DNA from: Kiritimatiellia bacterium
GTDB lineage: Bacteria; Verrucomicrobiota; Kiritimatiellia; RFP12; DVOR01
Assembly: GCA_017646485.1 (NCBI GenBank)
Contig: JAGCML010000297.1
Span: 1 to 12,453, forward strand
DNA length: 12,453 nucleotides
Direction: 5' to 3'
Of the stretch, positions 5,934 through 12,453 are shown piece after piece (positions within the stretch are counted from its first letter, which is position 1; every line of letters begins with the position of its first letter). A program made the translations under genes and the position numbers. The notes beneath the pieces are model-generated. The model did no database searches and was not told where the DNA came from. It saw only the letters and a program-made list of their open reading frames with translations.

Positions 5934-6965
5934 ATGAAGTCATGGTTGTTGAAATCTTGGGCGGGTGTTTTAACCTGTCTTTTGATTGCACTCCCTGCGT
6001 GGTATTTGGGGAAGATGTTTCCCATTATGGGCGGAGCGGTGATTGCCATCCTCATCGGGATGTGCCTTGCGCCAGTGCTTGGCAAATGGCGTCCGCAATT
6101 AGACCCTGGCATTCGCTGGGTCTCAAAGAAGGTCCTCCAATGGGCGGTAATCCTTTTAGGCTTTGGATTAAATCTTTCAGTGGTTGCGAAATCGGGCTTA
6201 CAAGCTCTGCCTGTGATTTTAGCCGTGATTACCACCTCTTTAGTGCTCGCCTTTCTGTTGCAACGTTGGATGAAGGTCCCAGGCCGTATCGCTACGTTGA
6301 TTGGCGTGGGGTCTTCAATCTGTGGCGGCTCTGCGATTGCAGCAACGGCTCCTGTGATTGATGCAGATGACAATGAAGTTGCGCAGGCAATCTCTGTAAT
6401 TTTCTTCTTCAATGTCTTAGCGGCGTTGATTTTCCCTGTATTAGGGACATGCTTAGGGATGGACACCACCACCGGAGAGGTCTTTGGTGTCTTTTCGGGC
6501 ACGGCCGTCAATGACACCTCGTCGGTGACAGCTGTGGCGGCAACCTGGGACTCAATGCACCATTTAGGAACAGCAACCCTTCAAAAGGCTGTCACGGTTA
6601 AGCTCACGCGCACTCTTGCAATTATTCCTATTGTGCTTGCCCTTAGCTTCTTTACAATGCGTCAATCTGCAGAGAAGGGAAAGGTCTCGTTGAAGAAGGT
6701 CTTCCCATTCTTTGTGATTTGGTTCCTTGTGGCAACGCTGATTACCACGGTAAGCGTACACTTTGGAGTGGCAGAGGCGGCCTTTGCCCCCATGAAAACG
6801 CTCTCCAAGATTCTCATTGTGGTGGCGATGGCAGCCATTGGATTAAACACCAATGTGGTGAAGTTGATTAAAAGCGGTGGAAAGGCCCTGCTCCTGGGTG
6901 CGATTTGTTGGGCAGGAATTACCAGTGTAGCGCTTTTAATGCAACGCCTCCTCGGGATTTGGTAA
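5934..6965 (+). CDS. YeiH/UPF0324-family membrane protein (putative sulfate exporter family)
   Basis: This 343-residue integral membrane protein belongs to the YeiH family, often labelled putative sulfate exporter, though its transported substrate has little direct proof. About nine to ten hydrophobic segments are visible (for example 10-27, 32-49, 68-85, 92-109, 152-172, 228-241, 257-275, 291-306 and 318-337). Family hallmarks are GVGSSICGGSAIAATAPVI (124-142), VFGVFSGTAVNDTSSVTAV (183-201) and VAMAAIGLNTNV (297-308). The start is taken at ATG 5934 and not GTG 5928, because GTGAGG (5921-5926) then lies 7 bases upstream; only one base would separate it from the GTG. In many bacteria a LysR-type regulator is encoded next to yeiH, but none is seen here. 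It is flanked by terminator-like hairpins and has its own -10 box, so it is probably a single-gene unit. Confidence 0.9.
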   Translation: MKSWLLKSWAGVLTCLLIALPAWYLGKMFPIMGGAVIAILIGMCLAPVLGKWRPQLDPGIRWVSKKVLQWAVILLGFGLNLSVVAKSGLQALPVILAVITTSLVLAFLLQRWMKVPGRIATLIGVGSSICGGSAIAATAPVIDADDNEVAQAISVIFFFNVLAALIFPVLGTCLGMDTTTGEVFGVFSGTAVNDTSSVTAVAATWDSMHHLGTATLQKAVTVKLTRTLAIIPIVLALSFFTMRQSAEKGKVSLKKVFPFFVIWFLVATLITTVSVHFGVAEAAFAPMKTLSKILIVVAMAAIGLNTNVVKLIKSGGKALLLGAICWAGITSVALLMQRLLGIW

Positions 6966-6983
6966 TCATCTCCCCAGCAGACA

Positions 6984-7020
6984 ACATGACCTCCGGCATC
7001 CGTCGGAGGTCATGTGCTTT
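6984..7020. terminator. Strong hairpin terminator after the yeiH-family gene
   Basis: ACATGACCTCCG (6984-6995) pairs perfectly with CGGAGGTCATGT (7004-7015) around an 8-base loop, giving a 12-bp stem 18 bases after the stop codon. It is followed by only a short CTTT run, so termination efficiency is uncertain. It separates yeiH from the atp promoter. Confidence 0.65.
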
Positions 7021-7237
7021 AAAGAGGAAGTGAAAGAAAACATTAGACTATCGTAAAGTTTTGTCGGTGATTGTACTCTTTTTGAAAAGGATGATGCGTA
7101 CAAATCTACGAGTTGAAGCCCCCCTTTGGCGGCACTTTCCGCACTCCATAGGTTTCCGTCCAAGCTTTCTCACGCCTGTCTACTCGCACATCGCGCAGGT
7201 GAATTGTTAGGAATGTGTTAGAAACGACTTTTATTAC
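7021..7237. other. Gene-free leader region upstream of the atp promoter
   Basis: About 215 bases between the yeiH terminator and the atp -35 box contain no convincing gene. A minus-strand frame reads through 7106-7297, but it begins inside atpB and crosses the atp promoter without family resemblance. Part of the stretch (about 7110-7200) is more GC-rich than its AT-rich flanks and contains GCGG-CACTTT-CCGC near 7130. No other feature is supported. Confidence 0.5.
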
Positions 7238-7266
7238 TTGACTATTTTCATTTTGAAGCGTATCAT
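7238..7266 (+). promoter_or_regulatory. Promoter of the atp operon
   Basis: TTGACT (7238-7243), a 17-base spacer and TATCAT (7261-7266) form a near-consensus housekeeping-sigma promoter. Transcription would start near 7273, leaving a short leader of about 23 bases that contains the AGGAAA ribosome-binding site of atpB. The -10 region resembles that of rplU, with TATC-x-TA followed by a GC-x-CCA start region. Confidence 0.75.
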
Positions 7267-7295
7267 AGCACCAATAATACTTAAGGCAGGAAACC

Positions 7296-8096
7296 ATGCA
7301 GGAAAAACTGAGCGCCTTTTTGGAATATGTTAACCATCATGTGATGCATCATGGCGGTTCCTTGGATGCGTTAACACACAAGACCATTTTAGATGACCTC
7401 AAGATTTTAGGCCATGACATTTTAGCCGTCTTTCATTTTGATGAGACGATGATCATTTTGGTTGCCTTACTGCTGGGCGCATTAGCATGGTTTGGCAGAA
7501 AGAAAATCGGCCTCATTCCGCACGGGCTTGGCGTTATCCTTGAAAAGTATGTGCTGTTCATCCGCGATGATATTGTCTATCCCAACTTTGGGGGCGCGGC
7601 TTATGGACGTCGTTTCGTGCCGTTTTTCTGTTCCATCTTCCTCTTCATTTTGCTCTCCAACTTTTTAGGGTTGATTCCGCTTTTCACCTGTGCCACGGGT
7701 AATGTGAATATTACAGCGGCATTAGCCACGATCTTCCTCGGTGTTTCACTTTGGGGCACCTTACGCCAAGGTGGCGCACATGCGCTGGTGCATGCCCTTT
7801 TACCCGCAGGACTTCCTGGCCCAATGAAGCCAGTAATGTTCTTAATGGAAATCATCTCCCTCTTCTCGCGCACCTTTGCACTGACGATGCGTCTCTTTGC
7901 CAATATGTTGGGTGGGCACGTGGTGCTTTACGCCATGGTCTCTCTTACCGCAATTTTTGGCGCAGTGGCTGCCCCTTCATTAGCAGTCGCCATTTGCCTT
8001 TACCTCTTTGAAGTCTTCGTAGCCTTTTTGCAGGCTTACGTGTTCACGATGCTTTCAGCAATCTTTATTGGGATGATGGTTCATCCCCAACACTAA
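7296..8096 (+). CDS. atpB: F1Fo ATP synthase subunit a
   Basis: This 266-residue membrane subunit forms the proton half-channels against the c-ring. It has five to six transmembrane segments. The essential arginine is Arg199 in LTMRLFANMLGGH (197-208), equal to E. coli Arg210. His208 stands where E. coli has Glu219, a common exchange. Gln246 in FLQAYVF corresponds to E. coli Gln252. The first 45 residues are His- and Asp-rich and hydrophilic. The usual LFxRPFALT motif reads LFSRTFALT, with Thr for Pro. The ATG follows AGGAAA by 5 bases. It is the first gene of the operon, and no atpI is seen upstream of it. Confidence 0.96.
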   Translation: MQEKLSAFLEYVNHHVMHHGGSLDALTHKTILDDLKILGHDILAVFHFDETMIILVALLLGALAWFGRKKIGLIPHGLGVILEKYVLFIRDDIVYPNFGGAAYGRRFVPFFCSIFLFILLSNFLGLIPLFTCATGNVNITAALATIFLGVSLWGTLRQGGAHALVHALLPAGLPGPMKPVMFLMEIISLFSRTFALTMRLFANMLGGHVVLYAMVSLTAIFGAVAAPSLAVAICLYLFEVFVAFLQAYVFTMLSAIFIGMMVHPQH

Positions 8097-8120
8097 CTCA
8101 ACAAAACTAAGGAGTTCATC

Positions 8121-8312
8121 ATGGGTCCTATCGGAGCAGGTATCGCAGTTCTCGGCGCAGCAATTGGCATTGGTCTCATCGGCTATTCCGCACTTGCGGG
8201 CATGGCACGTCAGCCTGAAGCTGCAGCAAAGTTGCAGACTGCAATGATTATCGCTGGCGCACTTATCGAAGGTGTTGCCCTCTTCGCCGTCGTGGTCTGC
8301 CTCCTCAAGTAA
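8121..8312 (+). CDS. atpE: F1Fo ATP synthase subunit c
   Basis: This 63-residue hairpin protein forms the rotating membrane ring. Helix 1 carries the glycine-rich GAGIAVLGAAIGIGLIG (5-21), the polar loop is ARQPEA (29-34), and helix 2 carries the ion-binding Glu50 in AGALIEGVALF. Glu50 is followed by Gly where sodium-type rings have Ser or Thr, and no Gln is present at the usual helix 1 sodium position, so the ring is predicted to use protons. The ribosome-binding site AAGGAG, 7 bases before the ATG, is the strongest in the operon, in line with the need for many c copies per complex. It ends 10 bases before atpF. Confidence 0.97.
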   Translation: MGPIGAGIAVLGAAIGIGLIGYSALAGMARQPEAAAKLQTAMIIAGALIEGVALFAVVVCLLK

Positions 8313-8322
8313 GAGCTACGCA

Positions 8323-8877
8323 ATGGCAACAGAAACTCAAGCCGTTACCGAACAACCCATTTCGGAGCATCACACCTCCGGAGGCGGTGGCGTTCTGGAT
8401 TTCAACGGGCAGATGGTGCTGTTGACGTGGGTCGCTTTTGCAATCGCTGCCACCCTCTTAGCCAAGCTTCTCTGGAAGCCGATCTTGAACTTTGTCGAGG
8501 CGCGTGAAACTGAAATTAAGGACGCACTCGACGATGCTCAAAAGGCGCGCAAAGCCGCTGCTGAAGCGGATGCAGAAGCTGAAAAAACCATTGACCAAGC
8601 AAAGGCGGAAGCGCGTAAGTTAGCAGACGAACAAGCTGCTGCGGCCCGTCAGCACATTGCGAAAATGGAAGAAGAGGCCCGCGAAGCCATCGCGCAACGC
8701 AAGCAAGTGGCCGAAGCGCAACTCAAAGCAGAACGCGAAGACACCTTGCGGAAGTTGAACGAAAGTGCTGGTGCGGAAATTGCAAGCGCATTAGAGCGTA
8801 TGCTTCCTGGCATGCTCACGGATAAACAACGCCAAGACTACCAGGAAAAGATTGCCGCGGATATCCGTTTCAACTGA
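8323..8877 (+). CDS. atpF: F1Fo ATP synthase subunit b
   Basis: This 184-residue subunit is the peripheral stalk that holds F1 to the membrane. Residues 1-29 are polar with a GGGG run, 30-53 are the single membrane anchor (MVLLTWVAFAIAATLLAKLLWK), and 57-155 form a long Ala-, Glu-, Lys- and Arg-rich helix typical of the b dimer. Start choice: ATG 8323 lies 10 bases after the atpE stop with GTAAGAG upstream. A longer in-frame start at 8272 would overlap atpE by 41 bases and adds a non-conserved Ser-rich leader, so it is rejected. Identity rests on architecture and operon position, since b subunits are poorly conserved. Confidence 0.93.
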   Translation: MATETQAVTEQPISEHHTSGGGGVLDFNGQMVLLTWVAFAIAATLLAKLLWKPILNFVEARETEIKDALDDAQKARKAAAEADAEAEKTIDQAKAEARKLADEQAAAARQHIAKMEEEAREAIAQRKQVAEAQLKAEREDTLRKLNESAGAEIASALERMLPGMLTDKQRQDYQEKIAADIRFN

Positions 8878-8894
8878 TTTTGAAAGTCAGCTTT

Positions 8895-9434
8895 ATGTAT
8901 TACGACGAAGCCGTCATCCGTCCTTATGCACGTGCGTTAGTGCTTGCCGCTCAAAATCTCGGCATGCTGGCGCGCGTTCGTGGCGACATGGAAGCCCTAC
9001 AAAATCAGTGGGAAGGTTCGGAAGAACTGCGTGACTGGTGTACCACCCAGCGCAGTCTTCCCAAAGCCGCCCATGCCGAAGCGGTAAAGGCTCTTTGGGA
9101 TGATACCATGGCGCCCCCCACCATGATTCTCTTAGAGGCGCTCTCCACAGCAGGACTCCTTTCTGCAATTCCACAAGTCATCCAAGTCTTTCGTAGATTT
9201 GCCGATTTGGCAGAAGGCCGAGTCGATGTGGAATTTGTCTTTGCAACCACACCCTCTGAAACATTGCTCAAGACTTTGACGCAACGTGCCATCGCCGCCT
9301 ATGGTGAGCAGACGCAAATCACCGTCCGTACAGATGCGGATTTAGGTGCAGGGCTCATCATTCGTGCAGGCAATACGCAAATTGACGCCTCCCTAAAGGG
9401 ACGTTTAGCACGTCTACGGCAACTGTTTCGCTAA
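8895..9434 (+). CDS. atpH: F1Fo ATP synthase subunit delta
   Basis: This 179-residue subunit joins the b stalk to the top of the alpha-beta hexamer. Landmarks are RPYARALVLAA (9-19) at the N-terminus and the C-terminal DADLGAGLIIRAGNTQIDASL (148-168), which matches the family's D-x-x-LxGG...G-x-x-x-DxSL pattern. ATG 8895 gives the normal family length and is preferred. TTG 8880 would add five residues without a ribosome-binding site. The signal before 8895 (GAAAG) is also weak, and the atpF stop lies only 17 bases upstream, so coupled translation is likely. Confidence 0.92.
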   Translation: MYYDEAVIRPYARALVLAAQNLGMLARVRGDMEALQNQWEGSEELRDWCTTQRSLPKAAHAEAVKALWDDTMAPPTMILLEALSTAGLLSAIPQVIQVFRRFADLAEGRVDVEFVFATTPSETLLKTLTQRAIAAYGEQTQITVRTDADLGAGLIIRAGNTQIDASLKGRLARLRQLFR

Positions 9435-9446
9435 ACACTTTACTGT

Positions 9447-9471
9447 GTGTGCACGCTTATTTTTCGCACAC
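9447..9471 (+). other. Small hairpin between atpH and atpA
   Basis: GTGTGC (9447-9452) can pair with GCACAC (9466-9471) around a 13-base, T-rich loop, in the 61-base gap before atpA. No U-run follows it, so it is unlikely to be a full terminator. It could be an RNA-stability or processing element, or chance. Confidence 0.3.
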
Positions 9472-9495
9472 CAACCTATTTAATTTGGATTGTCT

Positions 9496-11025
9496 ATGAA
9501 GACGCAATTGAAACCCGATGAGCTTTCTGCGCTGCTCCGTCAGCGTATGGAACAAGCCGACAAGCCTGTGGACACCACAGAATTCGGCACTGTTTTGAGC
9601 GTAGGTGACGGTATCGCTCGCGTAGATGGTTTGACGAACGTAATGTACAACGAACTCGTTGAAACCGAAAATGGCGTAGCTGGTCTCGCACTGAACCTTG
9701 AAGAAGATGTGGTCGGCGTGGCTATTTTGGATAGCGACGTCAATGTTCGTGAAGGCGATCGCTTCCACAGAACTGGCCGCGTGGTTTCCGTTCCTGCAGG
9801 TCCCGCCCTCACGGGTCGTGTCGTGGATGCGTTGGGTCGTCCCTTAGATGGTAAGGGTCCCATCGTGGCAGATACTGAGATGCCGGTGGAAGCAGCCGCA
9901 GCCTCGATTGTGGAACGTCGTAACGTAGACACCCCCATGCAGACCGGTATCTTGGCAATCGACGCCCTTACGCCGATCGGTCGTGGCCAGCGCGAATTGA
10001 TTATCGGTGACCGTAAGACGGGCAAGACCACCATCGCCGTTGACGCCATCTTAAACCAAAAGGGTGGCGATGTCCACTGTTTCTATGTGGCAATCGGTCA
10101 AAAACTCTCCACCGTGGCAGCCCTCTGTAAGCAATTGGAATCGACTGGCGCAATGGCTTACACCACCATCATCGTGGCTGGTGCCTCCGACCCCGCTCCG
10201 TTGCAATACCTCGCGCCCTATTCGGGTTGCGCCATGGCGGAATACTGGATGAATCGCGGCGGACATGCCCTGGTCATCTATGACGATTTGACCAAGCACG
10301 CACAAGCGTATCGTCAAATTTCTTTGCTCTTGCGCCGTCCGCCAGGCCGTGAAGCATTCCCTGGTGACGTCTTCTATCTTCACAGTCGTCTCTTGGAACG
10401 CGCCGCACAGCTCTCCAATGAAAAGGGTGGCGGTAGCATGACTGCGCTCCCAATCGTTGAAACGCAGGCCAATGACATCTCGGCTTACATTCCGACCAAC
10501 GTCATCTCCATCACCGATGGTCAGATCTTCCTTGAAGCCAGCCTCTTCCACCAGGGCCAACGCCCCGCCATCAACCCCGGTATCTCCGTATCTCGTGTGG
10601 GTGGTGACGCACAGGTGAAGGCCATGAAGAAGGTCGCAGGTCCGCTCCGCGTATTGCTCGCACAGTATCGCGAATTGGAAGCCTTCACCTCCTTCTCCTC
10701 CGACTTGGACGCTGGCACCTTAGAGCAACTCGCCACCGGCCGCGCCCTCATGCAGTCTATTCGTCAGAAGCCTGGCAGTCCGAAAGCAGTGGCAGAACAG
10801 GTCGCTATTCTTTACGCCGGCACCAATAAGTGGCTCGCAGACATCACCCCTGCTCGTCTGCCCGATGCACTGAAGGCCTTGGCTGACGCACTCGAAAATT
10901 CTAAAACGGGTCAATCCTACGCTCATCGCTTCCGCGAAAGCCCTGTCTTAGATGACGAACTCAAGGGCATGTTGGATGCTTTGATGCAGGAAGTGCTCAC
11001 CGCTTACAACCCCAAGAGGAAGTAA
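9496..11025 (+). CDS. atpA: F1Fo ATP synthase subunit alpha
   Basis: This 509-residue subunit alternates with beta in F1 and binds nucleotide at non-catalytic sites. The beta-barrel N-terminus has [16 protein letters not shown] (31-46). The Walker A motif is GDRKTGKT (171-178), with Lys in place of the more usual Gln. The Walker B region is HALVIYDDL (257-265). Further motifs are [20 protein letters not shown] (280-299) and [13 protein letters not shown] (335-347). The arginine finger is Arg367 in [12 protein letters not shown], equal to E. coli Arg376. Length is normal. ATG 9496 is preferred to TTG 9490; the ribosome-binding site is weak (TTGGAT). The gene follows atpH after 61 bases and precedes atpG by 3 bases. 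Confidence 0.98.
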   Translation: MKTQLKPDELSALLRQRMEQADKPVDTTEFGTVLSVGDGIARVDGLTNVMYNELVETENGVAGLALNLEEDVVGVAILDSDVNVREGDRFHRTGRVVSVPAGPALTGRVVDALGRPLDGKGPIVADTEMPVEAAAASIVERRNVDTPMQTGILAIDALTPIGRGQRELIIGDRKTGKTTIAVDAILNQKGGDVHCFYVAIGQKLSTVAALCKQLESTGAMAYTTIIVAGASDPAPLQYLAPYSGCAMAEYWMNRGGHALVIYDDLTKHAQAYRQISLLLRRPPGREAFPGDVFYLHSRLLERAAQLSNEKGGGSMTALPIVETQANDISAYIPTNVISITDGQIFLEASLFHQGQRPAINPGISVSRVGGDAQVKAMKKVAGPLRVLLAQYRELEAFTSFSSDLDAGTLEQLATGRALMQSIRQKPGSPKAVAEQVAILYAGTNKWLADITPARLPDALKALADALENSKTGQSYAHRFRESPVLDDELKGMLDALMQEVLTAYNPKRK

Positions 11026-11028
11026 TCC

Positions 11029-11904
11029 ATGCCCAGCTTGCGCGAATTTAACGAGCGCCTGGCGTCTATGGCAAGTATGCGCCGCGTGACAAGTACGATG
11101 AAACTTGTCGCCGGTTCGCACTTGCATCGCGTGCAAAGTGACCTCTCGCGTCCGGAGAACTTCACCCGTGCTCTCGCGGCGCTCATGCCCATCATTCAGC
11201 AACCGCGCTTCGCCAAGCACCGCTTATTGCAACCGCCACCAGAAAAGAATAGTCGCATTCTCTTGGTTATCATGAGTGCAGACCGCGGCCTCTGTGGTGG
11301 CTTCAATGCGGCAGTGGTGCGTTCCGTGCGTGATTTCCACGCTGAACATGGCGAACGCGCAGCCAAGATTGACCATCTTTATGTAGGTCAAAAGGCGGCG
11401 AATGCGTTGAAGAGTGAATATCCTGGCATCTTAGACCATGTGCTCCCTGCCTCAACGCACCCCACCGTCACCGACTCTGACCGCGTTGCGAAGTTAGTCA
11501 TGCGTGTCTTCTTGTGGAAGATGTATGACGAAGTGTGGTTGATTTCCAATCACTTTGTCAACTCCATGACCAATGACTGCCGCACCGAGCGTTTGCTTCC
11601 AGATGCCCATCCACCTGTTCCCAAGGTGGAGGTCACGCCGATGCCGCTTCCGCGCATCTTAGAACCCAATGACCATCGCTTGTTGGAAAACCTTGCGTAT
11701 CTCTGGATTCAGCTCTCGCTCTACTACGCGATGCTTCATTCTGCAACCGGTGAACTCGCCGCTCGCGTGATGGCTATGAATAACTCCACGATGAATCTGA
11801 ACGCGATGGAGAAAGAATTGCGCACCCGCCGCAATCGTGCACGTCAAGCGGCTATTACTAACGAACTTACTGAAATCGTCTCTGGCGCCGAAGCGCTGAA
11901 ATAA
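11029..11904 (+). CDS. atpG: F1Fo ATP synthase subunit gamma
   Basis: This 291-residue subunit is the central rotating shaft. The N-terminal helix carries [18 protein letters not shown] (17-34), which fits the hexamer core. The Rossmann-like foot has [13 protein letters not shown] (81-93), and the C-terminal helix has [16 protein letters not shown] (239-254) and [24 protein letters not shown] (267-290). The family's usual M-x-M-V-A-x-x-K reads MKLVAGSHL. The ATG lies 3 bases after the atpA stop, and its AGAGGAAG ribosome-binding site lies within the last atpA codons, so the two genes are tightly coupled. Confidence 0.97.
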   Translation: MPSLREFNERLASMASMRRVTSTMKLVAGSHLHRVQSDLSRPENFTRALAALMPIIQQPRFAKHRLLQPPPEKNSRILLVIMSADRGLCGGFNAAVVRSVRDFHAEHGERAAKIDHLYVGQKAANALKSEYPGILDHVLPASTHPTVTDSDRVAKLVMRVFLWKMYDEVWLISNHFVNSMTNDCRTERLLPDAHPPVPKVEVTPMPLPRILEPNDHRLLENLAYLWIQLSLYYAMLHSATGELAARVMAMNNSTMNLNAMEKELRTRRNRARQAAITNELTEIVSGAEALK

Positions 11905-11914
11905 GGATCTTCTT

Positions 11915-12453
11915 ATGGCAGACACAAAGCTTGCAAAAACGGAAGAAAATATCGGCAATGTCATCCAGGTGATGGGTGCAGTTGTCGACGTGGAATTCCC
12001 CTCCGGCATCCGCCCGCGCTTGCTGACCGCATTGCGCACCACCAATCCGTTGTTGGATGACAAACCCTACAACCTCGTGCTCGAAGTCGCCCAGCACCTC
12101 GGCGACTGCCGTATCCGTGCGATTGCAATGGGCTCCACCATCGGCCTTGTTCGCGGCGCTCCCGTGAAGGACCTCGGCCGCCCCATGGCAATGCCTGTTG
12201 GTAAAGGCACCTTGGGCCGCGTGATGAACCTCTTGGGTGACGGCATCGATGGTAAAGGTGAAGTGGTCTGCGAAAAGCGTGACCCCATTCACCGTGAACC
12301 GCCCGCCTTTACTGACCAGAGCCCTGACGCAGAAATTTTGGTTACCGGCATTAAGGTGATTGACTTGCTCACGCCTTATCGTCGCGGTGGTAAGATTGGT
12401 CTCTTCGGTGGTGCAGGCGTCGGTAAGACCGTGCTCATCCAGGAACTCATTCA
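11915..12453 (+). CDS. atpD: F1Fo ATP synthase subunit beta, N-terminal part
   Basis: The first 179 residues of the catalytic subunit are present and the gene runs off the window. The barrel domain has [18 protein letters not shown] (14-31), [10 protein letters not shown] (54-63) and [11 protein letters not shown] (71-81). These are followed by the conserved [15 protein letters not shown] (94-108), PIHREPPAF (124-132), [12 protein letters not shown] (144-155) and the catalytic Walker A GGAGVGKT (165-172) with Lys171 and Thr172. The ribosome-binding site is AAGGAT with a 7-base spacer. It starts 10 bases after atpG. The epsilon gene atpC would be expected next. Confidence 0.97.
   Translation, partial: MADTKLAKTEENIGNVIQVMGAVVDVEFPSGIRPRLLTALRTTNPLLDDKPYNLVLEVAQHLGDCRIRAIAMGSTIGLVRGAPVKDLGRPMAMPVGKGTLGRVMNLLGDGIDGKGEVVCEKRDPIHREPPAFTDQSPDAEILVTGIKVIDLLTPYRRGGKIGLFGGAGVGKTVLIQELI

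Noticed and set aside
5921..6517. Open frames of 146 and 204 codons within the yeiH-family gene on other frames
   Set aside because: The plus-strand YeiH frame has clear membrane segments and family motifs over its full length; these frames are shadows of it.
7106..7297. Minus-strand 63-codon frame upstream of atpB
   Set aside because: It begins inside atpB, crosses the atp promoter, has no ribosome-binding site and no recognised family. It could be a gene remnant but there is nothing to support this.
8121..8312. Sodium-driven ATP synthase
   Set aside because: The c subunit has Gly after the ion-binding Glu and lacks the Gln and Ser/Thr pattern of sodium-type rings, so proton coupling is the better prediction.
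8914..10560. Several 60-169 codon minus-strand frames under atpH and atpA
   Set aside because: They are antisense shadows of strongly conserved ATP synthase genes, with no start signals or protein families.
1..12453. Mobile element, CRISPR, toxin-antitoxin, defence or biosynthetic system
   Set aside because: All confident genes are housekeeping. There is no transposase, integrase, phage gene, regular repeat-spacer array or small toxin-like gene pair, so no undescribed multi-gene system can be supported.

Overview
The window is ordinary bacterial core-genome DNA of roughly 50% GC. It carries 14 protein genes in three blocks, with no RNA genes, transposases, phage genes, CRISPR arrays or defence genes that I can recognise. 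I cannot name the organism. It is a Gram-negative-like or deep-branching bacterium: the isocitrate dehydrogenase is of the E. coli type, the ATP synthase runs atpB-E-F-H-A-G-D with no atpI visible upstream of atpB, and ribosomal protein L28 has four zinc-ribbon-type cysteines and an insertion that usual beta- and gammaproteobacterial L28 proteins lack. A gut-type member of a less-studied phylum, such as the PVC group or Elusimicrobia, is a guess and not a result.

Block 1 (1-3038, minus strand) is a tight three-gene run read right to left: icd, then rmuC after a 6-base gap, then a THUMP-domain RNA methyltransferase that overlaps the end of rmuC by 8 bases and leaves the window at base 1. A promoter with a TATAAT -10 box lies upstream of icd. 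A perfect 17-base palindrome covers its -35 position, which suggests a repressor or activator site.

The 690 bases between icd and rplU hold the two divergent promoters. Between them is a long gene-free stretch rich in short repeats and hairpins, including three copies of an 18-base box just upstream of the rplU promoter.

Block 2 (3636-5716, plus strand) is rplU-rpmA-obgE-rpmB: ribosomal proteins L21 and L27, the ribosome-assembly GTPase Obg, and L28. L27 lacks most of the N-terminal tail that normally reaches the peptidyl-transferase centre. Terminator-like hairpins follow rpmB. A single YeiH-family membrane protein gene (5934-6965) with its own -10 box and terminator separates this block from the next.

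Block 3 (7238 to window end, plus strand) is the F1Fo ATP synthase operon. It starts from a near-consensus promoter and contains the a, c, b, delta, alpha and gamma subunits and the first 179 residues of beta; epsilon is presumably beyond the window. The c subunit has a proton-type binding site.

I found no convincing undescribed system. The points most worth checking are the shortened L27 tail, the operator-like palindrome at icd, the triple box upstream of rplU, and an unfamiliar segment in the THUMP protein.
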